Assembly (NCBI GenBank): GCA_023412715.1
Contig: JAEZCC010000013.1
Span: forward strand, 18,577 to 82,576
DNA length: 64,000 bases
Source: Bacillota bacterium
GTDB taxonomy: Bacteria; Bacillota; Clostridia; Oscillospirales; Acutalibacteraceae
Reading direction: 5' to 3'
Each line of letters begins with the position of its first letter. Within the stretch, counting starts at the first letter, position 1. Shown here piece by piece: positions 1 to 7,807 of the stretch. The position numbers were made by a program, and so were the translations under genes. Under the pieces are notes generated by a model. That model ran no database searches and was not told where the DNA came from. It saw only the letters and a list, made by a program, of their open reading frames with translations.

Positions 1-362
1 CCGTCCCCTCCCGGCACTTTCTGGAAGCTCCCGTTGCGGGTGTACTTGACGGTGCCGTCCGGGGTTCTCACCGCAAAGAAATTCCTCGCGCCGGTCAGGG
101 CGTAGTCCTGCGGGTTCCCGGTCTGCCGCAGGCCGCCAAGCTCGTAAAGCGTGTCCGTCTTCGCGACCTTTGCGCCGTGGCCCACCTTGAGGCCGGAATC
201 GCCGGTCTCGTCCTTCACATTCGTATAAAGCAAGTCGGCAAAAGAAGCATGGTCGGCCTTATACCCCTGTGTCGAAAGGTTTGCAAGGTTGTTCGCCGTG
301 ACGTCGACGGCCTGCTTCTGGCTGATCGCACCCGTAGCAGCCGTGTAAAACCCTGTGGTCAT
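1..362 (-). CDS. flgG: Flagellar rod protein FlgG-like, 3' part outside window
   Basis: Axial rod-family protein of the flagellar basal body. Only the first ~120 codons are present; the gene runs off the left edge. The translation starts MTTGFYTAATGAI and contains the rod-protein signature of a QKQAVDVTANNLANLSTQG type, where the Asn-rich helix is shared by FlgB, FlgC, FlgF, FlgG and FlgE, followed by a KYTRNGSF motif typical of FlgF/FlgG. The ATG at 360-362 has AAGGAGTG placed upstream. It follows the paralogue at 388-1122 in the same direction with a 25-bp gap, the FlgF-FlgG (FlhO-FlhP in Bacillus) arrangement. Which of the two is FlgF and which FlgG is inferred from order only. Confidence 0.85.
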   Translation of the reverse strand, partial: MTTGFYTAATGAISQKQAVDVTANNLANLSTQGYKADHASFADLLYTNVKDETGDSGLKVGHGAKVAKTDTLYELGGLRQTGNPQDYALTGARNFFAVRTPDGTVKYTRNGSFQKVPGGD

Positions 363-387
363 CGTTCATCACTCCTTCTGTTTTTCG

Positions 388-1122
388 TCAGACACGGCCG
401 ATGTCGGTCGTCGCCTTGTCCAGAACCTGGTCGTACATTTTCAGCGCCTGCGAGCAGGTCTGCAGGGTCCGCTGCGCGTTGATTGCGGCCGTCAGCTCTT
501 TCGTCGGATCCGTGTTGGAATCCTCGATATTCTTCCAGACGATCTGCGGGCTTGCCACGACGGCCGCGCCCGTTCCGCTGTACACGCCCTCCCCGACCGT
601 CTTGAGAGCCTGCTCGTCCGGGAAGGTGAAGGTGCCGAGGCTTCCGGCAATTCCCCCGCCGACGGAGAGGTTGCCCGCTTCGTCCGCGGTGACGTCGTCC
701 GTCCCGAGGTAGATGGGCTGGCCGTCCCTGCCGAGGACCCTGCCCACGCCGTCCAGCGCAAGGTATCCGCCGTCGTCCACGTTGAAGCTGCCGTTTCTGG
801 TGTAGACCACCCCGTTGTTGCTCTGCACCGCGAAGAAGCCCTGACCCGCAATCGCAAAGTCGAGGTTTCTGCCCGTCTGCACGAACGAACCCTGCGAAAA
901 GTCCGTCACCGCGCGGTCGGCGGTCGTCATCATGGTCACGGAGCCGATCGGCGTCTTGCGGCTGTCCACCCGGTCAATCACCATGCTGCCGAACGTTTTG
1001 GCGGTGACATGGTCCGTTTTGAAGCCGGGCGTCTCGGAATTGGAAAGGTTGTTGCTTACGGTGTTCAGCATCCGGTTCTGCGTCAGCATGCCGGAGGCCA
1101 GCGTGTAAAATCCTCGTACCAC
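388..1122 (-). CDS. flgF: Flagellar hook-basal body rod protein (FlgF/FlgG family)
   Basis: Rod-family subunit of 244 aa, a normal length. The N-terminal helix (MVRGFYTLASGML, then TVSNNLSNSETPGFK) is the conserved rod domain, the middle carries GQGFFAVQ and VVYTRNGSF, and the C-terminus returns to an amphipathic helix (INAQRTLQTCSQALKMYDQVLDKA) that packs against the N-terminus in the assembled rod. The start codon is GTG with AAGGGAG nine bases upstream. It sits directly behind the Sigma-28 gene and before a second rod gene, so it is at the distal end of the fla/che operon. FlgF versus FlgG cannot be settled from length alone; the assignment is by order. Confidence 0.82.
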   Translation of the reverse strand: MVRGFYTLASGMLTQNRMLNTVSNNLSNSETPGFKTDHVTAKTFGSMVIDRVDSRKTPIGSVTMMTTADRAVTDFSQGSFVQTGRNLDFAIAGQGFFAVQSNNGVVYTRNGSFNVDDGGYLALDGVGRVLGRDGQPIYLGTDDVTADEAGNLSVGGGIAGSLGTFTFPDEQALKTVGEGVYSGTGAAVVASPQIVWKNIEDSNTDPTKELTAAINAQRTLQTCSQALKMYDQVLDKATTDIGRV

Positions 1123-1155
1123 TTTACATTTCTCCCTTCGCCGGAACGGCGCTCT

Positions 1156-1932
1156 TTATTGCTTCAAATATTCTTCCAGGCTTCGCCTCAGCTTTCGCAG
1201 CGCGCTGGAATGGATCTGCGAAACGCGGGAATCGCTGATGCCCAGAATGCCGGAAATGTCTTTTATCTTCAGCTGCTCCTTATAATACAGCGAAATGACG
1301 GTCTTTTCTTTTTCGTCCAGCCGCTCGATGTTCTGCGCCAGCATGTCTTTCAGCTCTTTTTCCGCCATCGCCTGCTCCGGGCCGGCAATGGAATCATCGG
1401 CGCCGTGCAGCTTCAGGTCCTCCATCCCTTTTTCGTAGACGATTTCCTCAAACGAAAGGATGTTCAGCGAGCTGGTTTCCGCAAGCGTTTTTTCGTAGCT
1501 CCCGAGGTCCATCTTGAGGTAGTCGGCAAGCTCCCGGTCGGTCGGCTCCCGCCCGAGGCGCCTGTACAGCTCCTCGTCCGCCTCGTTGATGTCGCGCGCC
1601 ATCTTTTTGAGGCGCCTGGGGAAGCAGTCCTGCTTGCGGATGAAGTCAATCATCGCCCCCCGGATGCGGATGGACGCGTAGGTCTCGAATTTCACGTTCT
1701 TGGTCCGGTCGAATTTCTGTACGGCGTCCATCAGGGCGATGAGGCCCTCGCTGACAATGTCGTCCATGTAGTTGAAATACTGGTAATGCCCGACGAGCTT
1801 AAGCGCGATGCACCGCACAAGGTAGCTGTACTGCCGGATCAGCTCGTTCCGCACGGCGACTTCCCTGTCTTTGCCGTAGCGCAGCCAGAGCTTTTCGGCC
1901 GTCACCTGCTCTGCCGTTTCGCATTTCTTCAT
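1156..1932 (-). CDS. fliA: RNA polymerase Sigma-28 factor for late flagellar genes
   Basis: Sigma factor of the FliA/SigD/WhiG family, 258 aa. Region 2 is visible as YMDDIVSEGLIALMDAVQKFD and KFETYASIRIRGAMID, region 3 as RRLGREPTDRELADYL, and region 4 as the helix-turn-helix IKDISGILGISDSRVSQIHSSA near the C-terminus. It directs polymerase to TAAA-N15-GCCGATAA promoters, and two such promoters occur in this window, before flgM and before the flagellin gene. The gene is near the 3' end of the long basal-body operon, as sigD is in Bacillus. The flhF and flhG genes that often lie between flhA and this gene are absent. The start ATG is preceded by AAGGAG. Confidence 0.93.
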   Translation of the reverse strand: MKKCETAEQVTAEKLWLRYGKDREVAVRNELIRQYSYLVRCIALKLVGHYQYFNYMDDIVSEGLIALMDAVQKFDRTKNVKFETYASIRIRGAMIDFIRKQDCFPRRLKKMARDINEADEELYRRLGREPTDRELADYLKMDLGSYEKTLAETSSLNILSFEEIVYEKGMEDLKLHGADDSIAGPEQAMAEKELKDMLAQNIERLDEKEKTVISLYYKEQLKIKDISGILGISDSRVSQIHSSALRKLRRSLEEYLKQ

Positions 1933-1976
1933 TTTCAGCCGACGCTCCTTTCTGAAAAACGCCGCGGTCCCGGCCC

Positions 1977-4046
1977 TCAGGACGCGGTGTCAAGCGCCAC
2001 GTTGGCCACAGCCTGAATCTGCACGTTATTGTCAAGCTCGTTGAACGACAGTACCACGGCCTTGGGGTAAAACTGCTGCAAAAGCCTGCTGAAATAGAGC
2101 CGCACAATCGGCGAGGTCAGGATAATCGGCGTGGAGACGACGTCCTTCACCCCGGCGATGCATTCCGTCAGGCGCGAGATAATCTTCTGCGTGGTCTGCG
2201 GGTCGAGCGCAAGGTAGGTGCCGTGCTCGTTCTTGCTGATGGAATTGACGATGGTCTTTTCCACCTCGCTGTCGAGCGTGATGACGCGGATCTGCCCGCC
2301 CTCGGACCATTTGCGGGTAATGGTGCGGCGCAGGGCCTGGCGGACGTATTCCGTCAGCAGGTCCGGGTCGTGCGTGCTGGCCGCGTAATTCGAGATCGTC
2401 TCGAGGATGGTCTCCATGTCGCGGATGGGGATGCCTTCTTTCAGCAGCGCGCAGAGCACCTTCTGCAGCCCCGCCTGGGTGATGACGGTCGGCACCACGT
2501 CGCCGACGAGCGGCGCGTTGTACTTCTTGAGGTTCTCCAAGATTTCGTTCACATCCTGACGCGAGAGCAGCTCGAACGCATGCCTGCGCACGGTCTCCGA
2601 AAGATGCGTGACAATGACCGAAAGCGGGTCGATGACCGTGTAGCCGTAGATTTCCGCCATGTCCTTCTTGTCCGGCGTGATCCATTTGCTGGGGATGCCG
2701 TAGGCCGGCTCTATGGTGTCGATGCCATCGATCTCGCCGGTCAGGTTGCCGGGGTCCAGCGCGAGGTAATAATCCATCAGGATCTCGCCGCGGGCGACCT
2801 CTTCCCCTTTGATTTTGATGACGTACTGGTTGGGGTTCAACTGCCCGTTGTCGCGCAGGCGCACCGCCGGGACCACCATGCCCATGTCCGTGGCGAACTG
2901 CTTGCGGAACATGACCAGCCGGTCGATGAAGCTGCTTCCGCTGCGCTCGTCCACGAGGGGAATCAGGCTGTAGCCGAACTCCATCTCGATGGCATCGAGG
3001 GGAAGCAGCTTGTAGATGTTGTCGATGTTCTTGTAGTATTCGGCCTCGTTCTGCGGCGCGGCCGCCGGCGAAGCCCCCGCGGCGGCCTGCACGGCATGCG
3101 CCGCCTCCGCCTGCCTGCGCCGCAGCATCAGCCCGAGCGCAATCAGCGCGGCGGAAACGATCAGCAGCTGGGGGATGGGCATGTTCGGCACCAGGCAGAG
3201 CGAAAGCACCACGACGCCGGTCAGGAGGAACACGGTCGGGTGCGCCGCAAACTGCCGGGTGACGTCCTCGCCCAAGGTGGAGTTGGACGCGGCGCGCGTC
3301 ACAATCATACCCGTGGCCGTAGAGACGAGCAGCGCGGGGACCTGCGTCACGAGGCCGTCGCCGACCGTCGCGATGGTGTAGACGTTCAGCACGTCCTGAA
3401 AAGAGCTGCCGCCCTGCACCATGCCGACGATGATGCCGCCGATGAAATTGATGAACGTGACGACGATGGACATGACGGCGTCGCCCTTGACGAACTTGCT
3501 GGCGCCGTCCATGGAGCCGTAGAACTCCGCCTCGCGCTGGATGTCGTCGCGGCGCTTGCGCGCCTGCTCCTCATTGATCAGACCGGAGTTGAGGTCCGCG
3601 TCGATGGCCATCTGCTTGCCGGGCATCGCGTCCAGCTTAAACCTTGCGGCGACCTCCGAGACGCGCTCCGAGCCTTTGGTAATGACGAGGAAGTTGACCA
3701 GCACGATGATGAGGAACACCACGAACCCGACGACGATGTTTCCCTGCAGCACGAACGTGCCGAACGTCTTGATGACCTGCCCCGCAAAACCGGAATTGGT
3801 CAGGATCAGCCTTGTGGAGCTGACGTTGAGCGCCACCCGGAACAGCGTGCAGATGAGCAGGATGGACGGGAAAACGGAAAAGTCCAGCGCCGTGCGGATA
3901 TACATGGTGATGAGCAGGATGGAAAGCGAAAGCGTGATATTCAGGATGAACATCACGTCCAGCAGCGACGGGGCCAGCGGGATAATGATGAGCGCAATGA
4001 TGACGATGACGAAAAGCGATACCACGTTGCTGTACAGCTTTTTCAT
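1977..4046 (-). CDS. flhA: Flagellar type III export protein FlhA
   Basis: Nonameric export-gate protein of the flagellar type III secretion apparatus, 689 aa, full length. The N-terminal half holds about eight membrane helices beginning just after MKKLYSNVV; the FHIPEP-family signature region falls around SLLDVMFILNITLSLSIL, and the cytoplasmic loop carries GSERVSEVAARFKLDAMPGKQMAID. The C-terminal ~350 residues form the cytoplasmic ring domain that docks chaperone-substrate complexes. The ATG at 4044-4046 overlaps the flhB stop by four bases (ATGA), which indicates translational coupling. A linker rich in Ala (AEAAHAVQAAAGASPAAAP) joins the two halves. Confidence 0.96.
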   Translation of the reverse strand: MKKLYSNVVSLFVIVIIALIIIPLAPSLLDVMFILNITLSLSILLITMYIRTALDFSVFPSILLICTLFRVALNVSSTRLILTNSGFAGQVIKTFGTFVLQGNIVVGFVVFLIIVLVNFLVITKGSERVSEVAARFKLDAMPGKQMAIDADLNSGLINEEQARKRRDDIQREAEFYGSMDGASKFVKGDAVMSIVVTFINFIGGIIVGMVQGGSSFQDVLNVYTIATVGDGLVTQVPALLVSTATGMIVTRAASNSTLGEDVTRQFAAHPTVFLLTGVVVLSLCLVPNMPIPQLLIVSAALIALGLMLRRRQAEAAHAVQAAAGASPAAAPQNEAEYYKNIDNIYKLLPLDAIEMEFGYSLIPLVDERSGSSFIDRLVMFRKQFATDMGMVVPAVRLRDNGQLNPNQYVIKIKGEEVARGEILMDYYLALDPGNLTGEIDGIDTIEPAYGIPSKWITPDKKDMAEIYGYTVIDPLSVIVTHLSETVRRHAFELLSRQDVNEILENLKKYNAPLVGDVVPTVITQAGLQKVLCALLKEGIPIRDMETILETISNYAASTHDPDLLTEYVRQALRRTITRKWSEGGQIRVITLDSEVEKTIVNSISKNEHGTYLALDPQTTQKIISRLTECIAGVKDVVSTPIILTSPIVRLYFSRLLQQFYPKAVVLSFNELDNNVQIQAVANVALDTAS

Positions 4047-5119
4047 GCTCCGCCCGCCTCCTTCTTAAGTTGGAACACCCACGCCATGATTTCGGCAAGA
4101 ACGGTGTAAAACTCCTGCGGAATCTCGCGGCCGACCTCGACCGACTCGTAAAGCGCCCTCGCGAGCGGGCGGTTTTCTTTCATGGGGATCTGGTACTGCT
4201 GCGCGATTGCAATGATTCTCAGCGCAAGGTAATCCTGTCCTTTCGCAACCACGACGGGGGCGTTGTCCTTTTTCGCGTCGTACCGGAGGGCGACGGCGAA
4301 ATGGGTCGGGTTCCTGACAATCACGTCGGCCGTGGGCACCTGCTGCATCATACGCCGGCGGGACATCTGCTGCTGCACCTGCCGGATGCGGCTCTTGATC
4401 TCCGGGTTGCCCTCCAGCTCTTTGTACTCTTCCTTGACCTCCTGCTTGGTCATGCGGATGTTGCGCTCGTACTCCCACCACTGGTAGCCATAGTCCAGCA
4501 CGGCCATACCGATGAACGCGATGGACATCTGGATGACGAGGTCCATGATTGCGGTCAGCATGCTTGCGGTGGAGGCGAAGACGTCGCCCTCCAGCATGTT
4601 GATGCCCCGGGCGTAAAAGCCCTTGATCTGTACGTACAGCAGATAGGCGACCACCACGACCTTGGCGATGGCCTTGAGGACCTCCACGACGGAGCGCAGG
4701 GAAAACAGCCGTTTGATCCCCTGGATGGGGCTGATGTTGCTGAACTTGAACTTGATTTTTTCCCCCGAAAACTTGAACCGGGTCTGAATGCCCGCGGCAA
4801 GCACGGCGACCAGGATGGACACAATCATAACGGAAGCGGAAAGAAGCAGCACCGCGATGATCGCATTGTTGCAGGCCTTGGCCGCCAGCTCCACGGTGGC
4901 GGTGGTCTCGGTCCTCGCATAGCCGAGGTACTGGATGTAAAGGTTGCTGAAATAGCGGTAGATGTAAGGCACCGTAAAGCGCAGGGCGAGGAAAATCGCC
5001 AGAATCGACACGGCGCTGATGATGTCGCTGCTTTGGAACAGGTTGCCCTTCTTCCGTTCATCTTCCCGCTTTTTCGGTGTGGCCTTTTCAGTTTTTTCGC
5101 TCGCCGACGCTTCTGCCAT
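4043..5119 (-). CDS. flhB: Flagellar export switch protein FlhB
   Basis: Substrate-specificity switch of the flagellar export apparatus, 358 aa. Four membrane segments occupy roughly residues 30-215. The autocleavage motif NPTH is at about residues 270-273 within VIVRNPTHFAVALRYD, so self-cleavage and the rod/hook-to-filament switch should be intact. The charged N-terminus (SEKTEKATPKKRED) is typical. It lies between fliR and flhA, with a four-base stop/start overlap into flhA. Confidence 0.96.
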   Translation of the reverse strand: MAEASASEKTEKATPKKREDERKKGNLFQSSDIISAVSILAIFLALRFTVPYIYRYFSNLYIQYLGYARTETTATVELAAKACNNAIIAVLLLSASVMIVSILVAVLAAGIQTRFKFSGEKIKFKFSNISPIQGIKRLFSLRSVVEVLKAIAKVVVVAYLLYVQIKGFYARGINMLEGDVFASTASMLTAIMDLVIQMSIAFIGMAVLDYGYQWWEYERNIRMTKQEVKEEYKELEGNPEIKSRIRQVQQQMSRRRMMQQVPTADVIVRNPTHFAVALRYDAKKDNAPVVVAKGQDYLALRIIAIAQQYQIPMKENRPLARALYESVEVGREIPQEFYTVLAEIMAWVFQLKKEAGGA

Positions 5120-5161
5120 GAAATTCCCCCCTCTTCCGTCCGGTTCCGGCGGCCGCTCCCG

Positions 5162-5938
5162 TTACACCATCAGGCCGTAAACCTGGCTGATGGTCTCAAA
5201 CATCAGGGAAATCAGCTTCTGGATAAAATCGGAAAGCGGAGGCACCAATACAAGAATCGTTACAAAGCCCAGGATGATTTTCAGCTGTATCTCGATTGTA
5301 AAGATATCGATCTGGGGGACGGCGCGCATCATCAGGCCTATGCCCATCTGAGCGACCATCTGTACGGCAATCATCGGCAGCGCCAGCTTTGCGGCATAAA
5401 TCAGCATCAGGGAAAACATCGCCGCCAGGTTGCCGAAAACATTGGAAGAAAGCAGCTGATCGCCGTACGGGACCGCCATGCCCAGCCGGACGAAAATCTG
5501 AATCAGGGTCAGGTGCGAGTTGCTTGAGAAGAAAATGAGCAGGTACATGGCGTTGATGATCGAGGCGGAAAGCGGCATTGCCAGGTTGCTCTGGGGGTCG
5601 TAGATCCTCGACATCGAGATGCCGATCTGCATGTCGATCTGCTCGCCGCCCATGATGATGATGGAAAGAAACATCTCGATGATGAAGCCCACCACAAAAC
5701 CGATGAGCAGCTCTTTGGCGCAGGCGAGCATCATGACCAGGAACGACGAAATCCGCAGGTCCTGCGCCGGCACCAGCGGGTAGGTGAAAACGGAAAGCAT
5801 CAGCGAAAGCCCTACGCGCACCAGCGCGGGCAGGTTCCGCCTCCCCAGGATGGGGTTGAAAAGGATGCAGCCGGACATTCGCATGAAAATCAGCAGCAGC
5901 AGGGTAAAATTGTAGTCGAACTCCAGCGCGTTCGTCAT
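5162..5938 (-). CDS. fliR: Flagellar export gate protein FliR
   Basis: Membrane component of the FliPQR core of the export gate, 258 aa, with about six hydrophobic segments. Recognisable family stretches are MRMSGCILFNPILGRRNLPALVRVGLS near the N-terminus and a conserved GGEQIDMQIGISMSRIYDP in the middle, where the GxxxxxQxG pattern is characteristic. The gene follows fliQ with a four-base gap and precedes flhB by 43 bp, the standard fliPQR-flhB order. Confidence 0.94.
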   Translation of the reverse strand: MTNALEFDYNFTLLLLIFMRMSGCILFNPILGRRNLPALVRVGLSLMLSVFTYPLVPAQDLRISSFLVMMLACAKELLIGFVVGFIIEMFLSIIIMGGEQIDMQIGISMSRIYDPQSNLAMPLSASIINAMYLLIFFSSNSHLTLIQIFVRLGMAVPYGDQLLSSNVFGNLAAMFSLMLIYAAKLALPMIAVQMVAQMGIGLMMRAVPQIDIFTIEIQLKIILGFVTILVLVPPLSDFIQKLISLMFETISQVYGLMV

Positions 5939-5942
5939 GTTT

Positions 5943-6209
5943 TCAGCTCAGCCTCTGGATCATATCAAAAATGTAGGTGGTGAAATCCTTTAAAGAGTCA
6001 ATCATCCAGGAGCCGAACACCATGAGCACCACCAGAATGGCGACCAGCTTCGGCACAAAAGAGACCGTCTGCTCGTGGATCTGCGTCGCCGCCTGCAGGA
6101 TGGAGATTACGAGGCCCACCCCCATGCTGACCAGCAGCAGAGGGGCCGAAACCTTCAGAATCGTCACCACGGCCGCCTGCACGACCTGCAAGATCTGTGA
6201 AGCTGACAT
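5943..6209 (-). CDS. fliQ: Flagellar export gate protein FliQ
   Basis: Small 88-aa protein with two transmembrane helices (about residues 14-38 and 52-73), the expected size for FliQ. The motif SILQAATQIHEQTVSFVPKL between the helices is nearly invariant in this family. Together with FliP and FliR it forms the helical export pore. It lies 27 bp after fliP and 4 bp before fliR. Confidence 0.95.
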   Translation of the reverse strand: MSASQILQVVQAAVVTILKVSAPLLLVSMGVGLVISILQAATQIHEQTVSFVPKLVAILVVLMVFGSWMIDSLKDFTTYIFDMIQRLS

Positions 6210-6236
6210 CCGAATCTCCTTTCAGGGTCCAAGCGG

Positions 6237-7028
6237 TCAAACATTGAATGTCGAAACAAGGGTCCGGAACAGCAGGTCCCACCCGTTCACAAGCACGAAC
6301 AACAGCAGCTTGAACGGCAGCGAAACCATGGCCGGCGGCAGCATCACCATGCCCATCGACATCAGCGTGCTTGAAACAATCATGTCGATGACGAGGAACG
6401 GGATATAGATGAGGAAGCCGATGAGGAAAGCACGCTTCAGCTCGCTTGTCATGAAAGCGGGAATCACGACGGTGATGGAAAGATCCTTCGGCTGCGTCGT
6501 GCTCTTGATCTTCCCCAGCTCCATAAACAGGTTCAGATCCTCTTTTTTCGTGTTCTTGAGCATGAATTCCTTGAGAGGGTCGCTCGCCTTCTGCAGAAAT
6601 TCCTGCTGGGTGATTTTGTCTTCCTTATACGGCACGTACGCTTCCGTGTTGATCTTGGCGACGACCGGCGACATGATGAACAGCGTCAGGAAAAGCGAGA
6701 TGCCCACAAGGACCTGGTTCGGCGGCGTGTTCTGAAGCCCCAGCGCGTTGCGCAGAAACGAAAGCACAATGACGATGCGGGTAAAACAGCTCGTCATAAT
6801 CAGGATGGACGGAATGAGCGCCAGGATGGTCATCATCTCGATGATCTCGAGCACGCCGCCGCTCTTCCCGTTGATGTCCACATTGACCGAGGCGGCCGAC
6901 GCCTTCATGGGAACGAGGAAGCAGAGGATCAGGCAAAGCGCGCAGAAGACCGCGACCTTCCTGAACTTTCCGCCCTTTTTCTTTACGGCGCGCTGGTCAG
7001 CGCTTTCCGGTGTTATCGTTTTTGTCAT
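6237..7028 (-). CDS. fliP: Flagellar export gate protein FliP
   Basis: Core channel subunit of the flagellar export gate, 263 aa. Residues about 22-46 (KVAVFCALCLILCFLVPMKASA) form the cleavable signal peptide known for FliP; then come LIPSILIMTSCFTRIVIVLSFLR and GISLFLTLFIMSP, which are family hallmarks. The start ATG lies inside fliO, giving an unusually long 32-bp overlap. No alternative in-frame start that keeps the signal peptide was seen, so the overlap is probably real and implies coupled translation. Confidence 0.94.
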   Translation of the reverse strand: MTKTITPESADQRAVKKKGGKFRKVAVFCALCLILCFLVPMKASAASVNVDINGKSGGVLEIIEMMTILALIPSILIMTSCFTRIVIVLSFLRNALGLQNTPPNQVLVGISLFLTLFIMSPVVAKINTEAYVPYKEDKITQQEFLQKASDPLKEFMLKNTKKEDLNLFMELGKIKSTTQPKDLSITVVIPAFMTSELKRAFLIGFLIYIPFLVIDMIVSSTLMSMGMVMLPPAMVSLPFKLLLFVLVNGWDLLFRTLVSTFNV

Positions 7029-7395
7029 GTCCCGTTAAATCCCATCTTCCCTTGAGCGCAGTGTTCAGGGCGTCCATAAAATGAGGCGCTGCCGGCTGCT
7101 CCTCATGCCGCAGCAGCGACGGATCCAGTTCTTTCAGGATCTCCACCCGCTCGTTCGAAAACCCAATCAGGTAACAGCGGCCGCAGATCTCCGCGATGAG
7201 AAGGCCTTTGTCCTGCGCGATGGCGACCCGTTCGAGGATGCGGATATTGCTGGTGTTCGCAATTCCGTTCGCCCGCTTGGCAAGATAGCGGCTCAGGCGG
7301 TAGCAGCCGTACAGCAGCGCGGCCACAAGAAGAAGCGAGCCGAACAGCGGCAGAATGTCGGACGCCGCGCTGAGGGGGATTCCATACTGCATCAT
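6997..7395 (-). CDS. fliO: Flagellar biosynthesis protein FliO
   Basis: 132-aa membrane-anchored protein. A single hydrophobic helix (ILPLFGSLLLVAALLYGCYRLSRYLAKR) is followed by a small cytoplasmic domain with the FliO pattern NIRILERVAIAQDKGLLIAEICGRCYLIGFS. FliO assists FliP assembly into the export gate. It sits between cheY and fliP, and overlaps fliP by 32 bp. Identification relies on position plus this pattern because the family is poorly conserved. Confidence 0.85.
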   Translation of the reverse strand: MMQYGIPLSAASDILPLFGSLLLVAALLYGCYRLSRYLAKRANGIANTSNIRILERVAIAQDKGLLIAEICGRCYLIGFSNERVEILKELDPSLLRHEEQPAAPHFMDALNTALKGRWDLTGHDKNDNTGKR

Positions 7396-7401
7396 TCCCG
7401 G

Positions 7402-7764
7402 CTACCCCAGGATGCTGCTGACGGTCTTCATGATGCGGTCGGCCTTGAACGGCTTTACGATAAAATCCTTGGCGCCCTGCTTCAGCGCGTCGACGACCAT
7501 CGCCTCCTGCCCCATGGCAGAGCACATGATGACGTTGGCGGCCGGGTCCATCTGCTTAATCTGCTTGAGCGCTTCCAGCCCGTCCATCACGGGCATGGTG
7601 ATGTCCATGATGACAAGATCCGGCTTTTCCGTGGGGAAATTCGTGACGGCGACCTCGCCGTTGTTGGCCTCTACAATATTGGTGTACCCGTTTTTAGAAA
7701 GCGTATCTTTGATCATCATACGCATAAAAGCAGCGTCATCCACCAACATGATTTTCTTGTCCAT
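7402..7764 (-). CDS. cheY: Chemotaxis response regulator CheY
   Basis: Single-domain receiver of 120 aa. The acidic pocket is D9/D10, the phosphoacceptor is D54 in VIMDITMPVMDG, the switch residue is S82 and the conserved lysine is K104 in FIVKPFK. Phosphorylated CheY binds the motor switch and changes rotation. It sits between fliY, which carries the CheC-like phosphatase motifs, and fliO, the usual Firmicutes position, so signal output and signal termination are encoded side by side. No chemoreceptor, cheA or cheW lies in this window. Confidence 0.93.
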   Translation of the reverse strand: MDKKIMLVDDAAFMRMMIKDTLSKNGYTNIVEANNGEVAVTNFPTEKPDLVIMDITMPVMDGLEALKQIKQMDPAANVIMCSAMGQEAMVVDALKQGAKDFIVKPFKADRIMKTVSSILG

Positions 7765-7807
7765 TGCAGATCCTCCTAATGTACGGAATAATAAATTTCA
7801 GTCTGTG

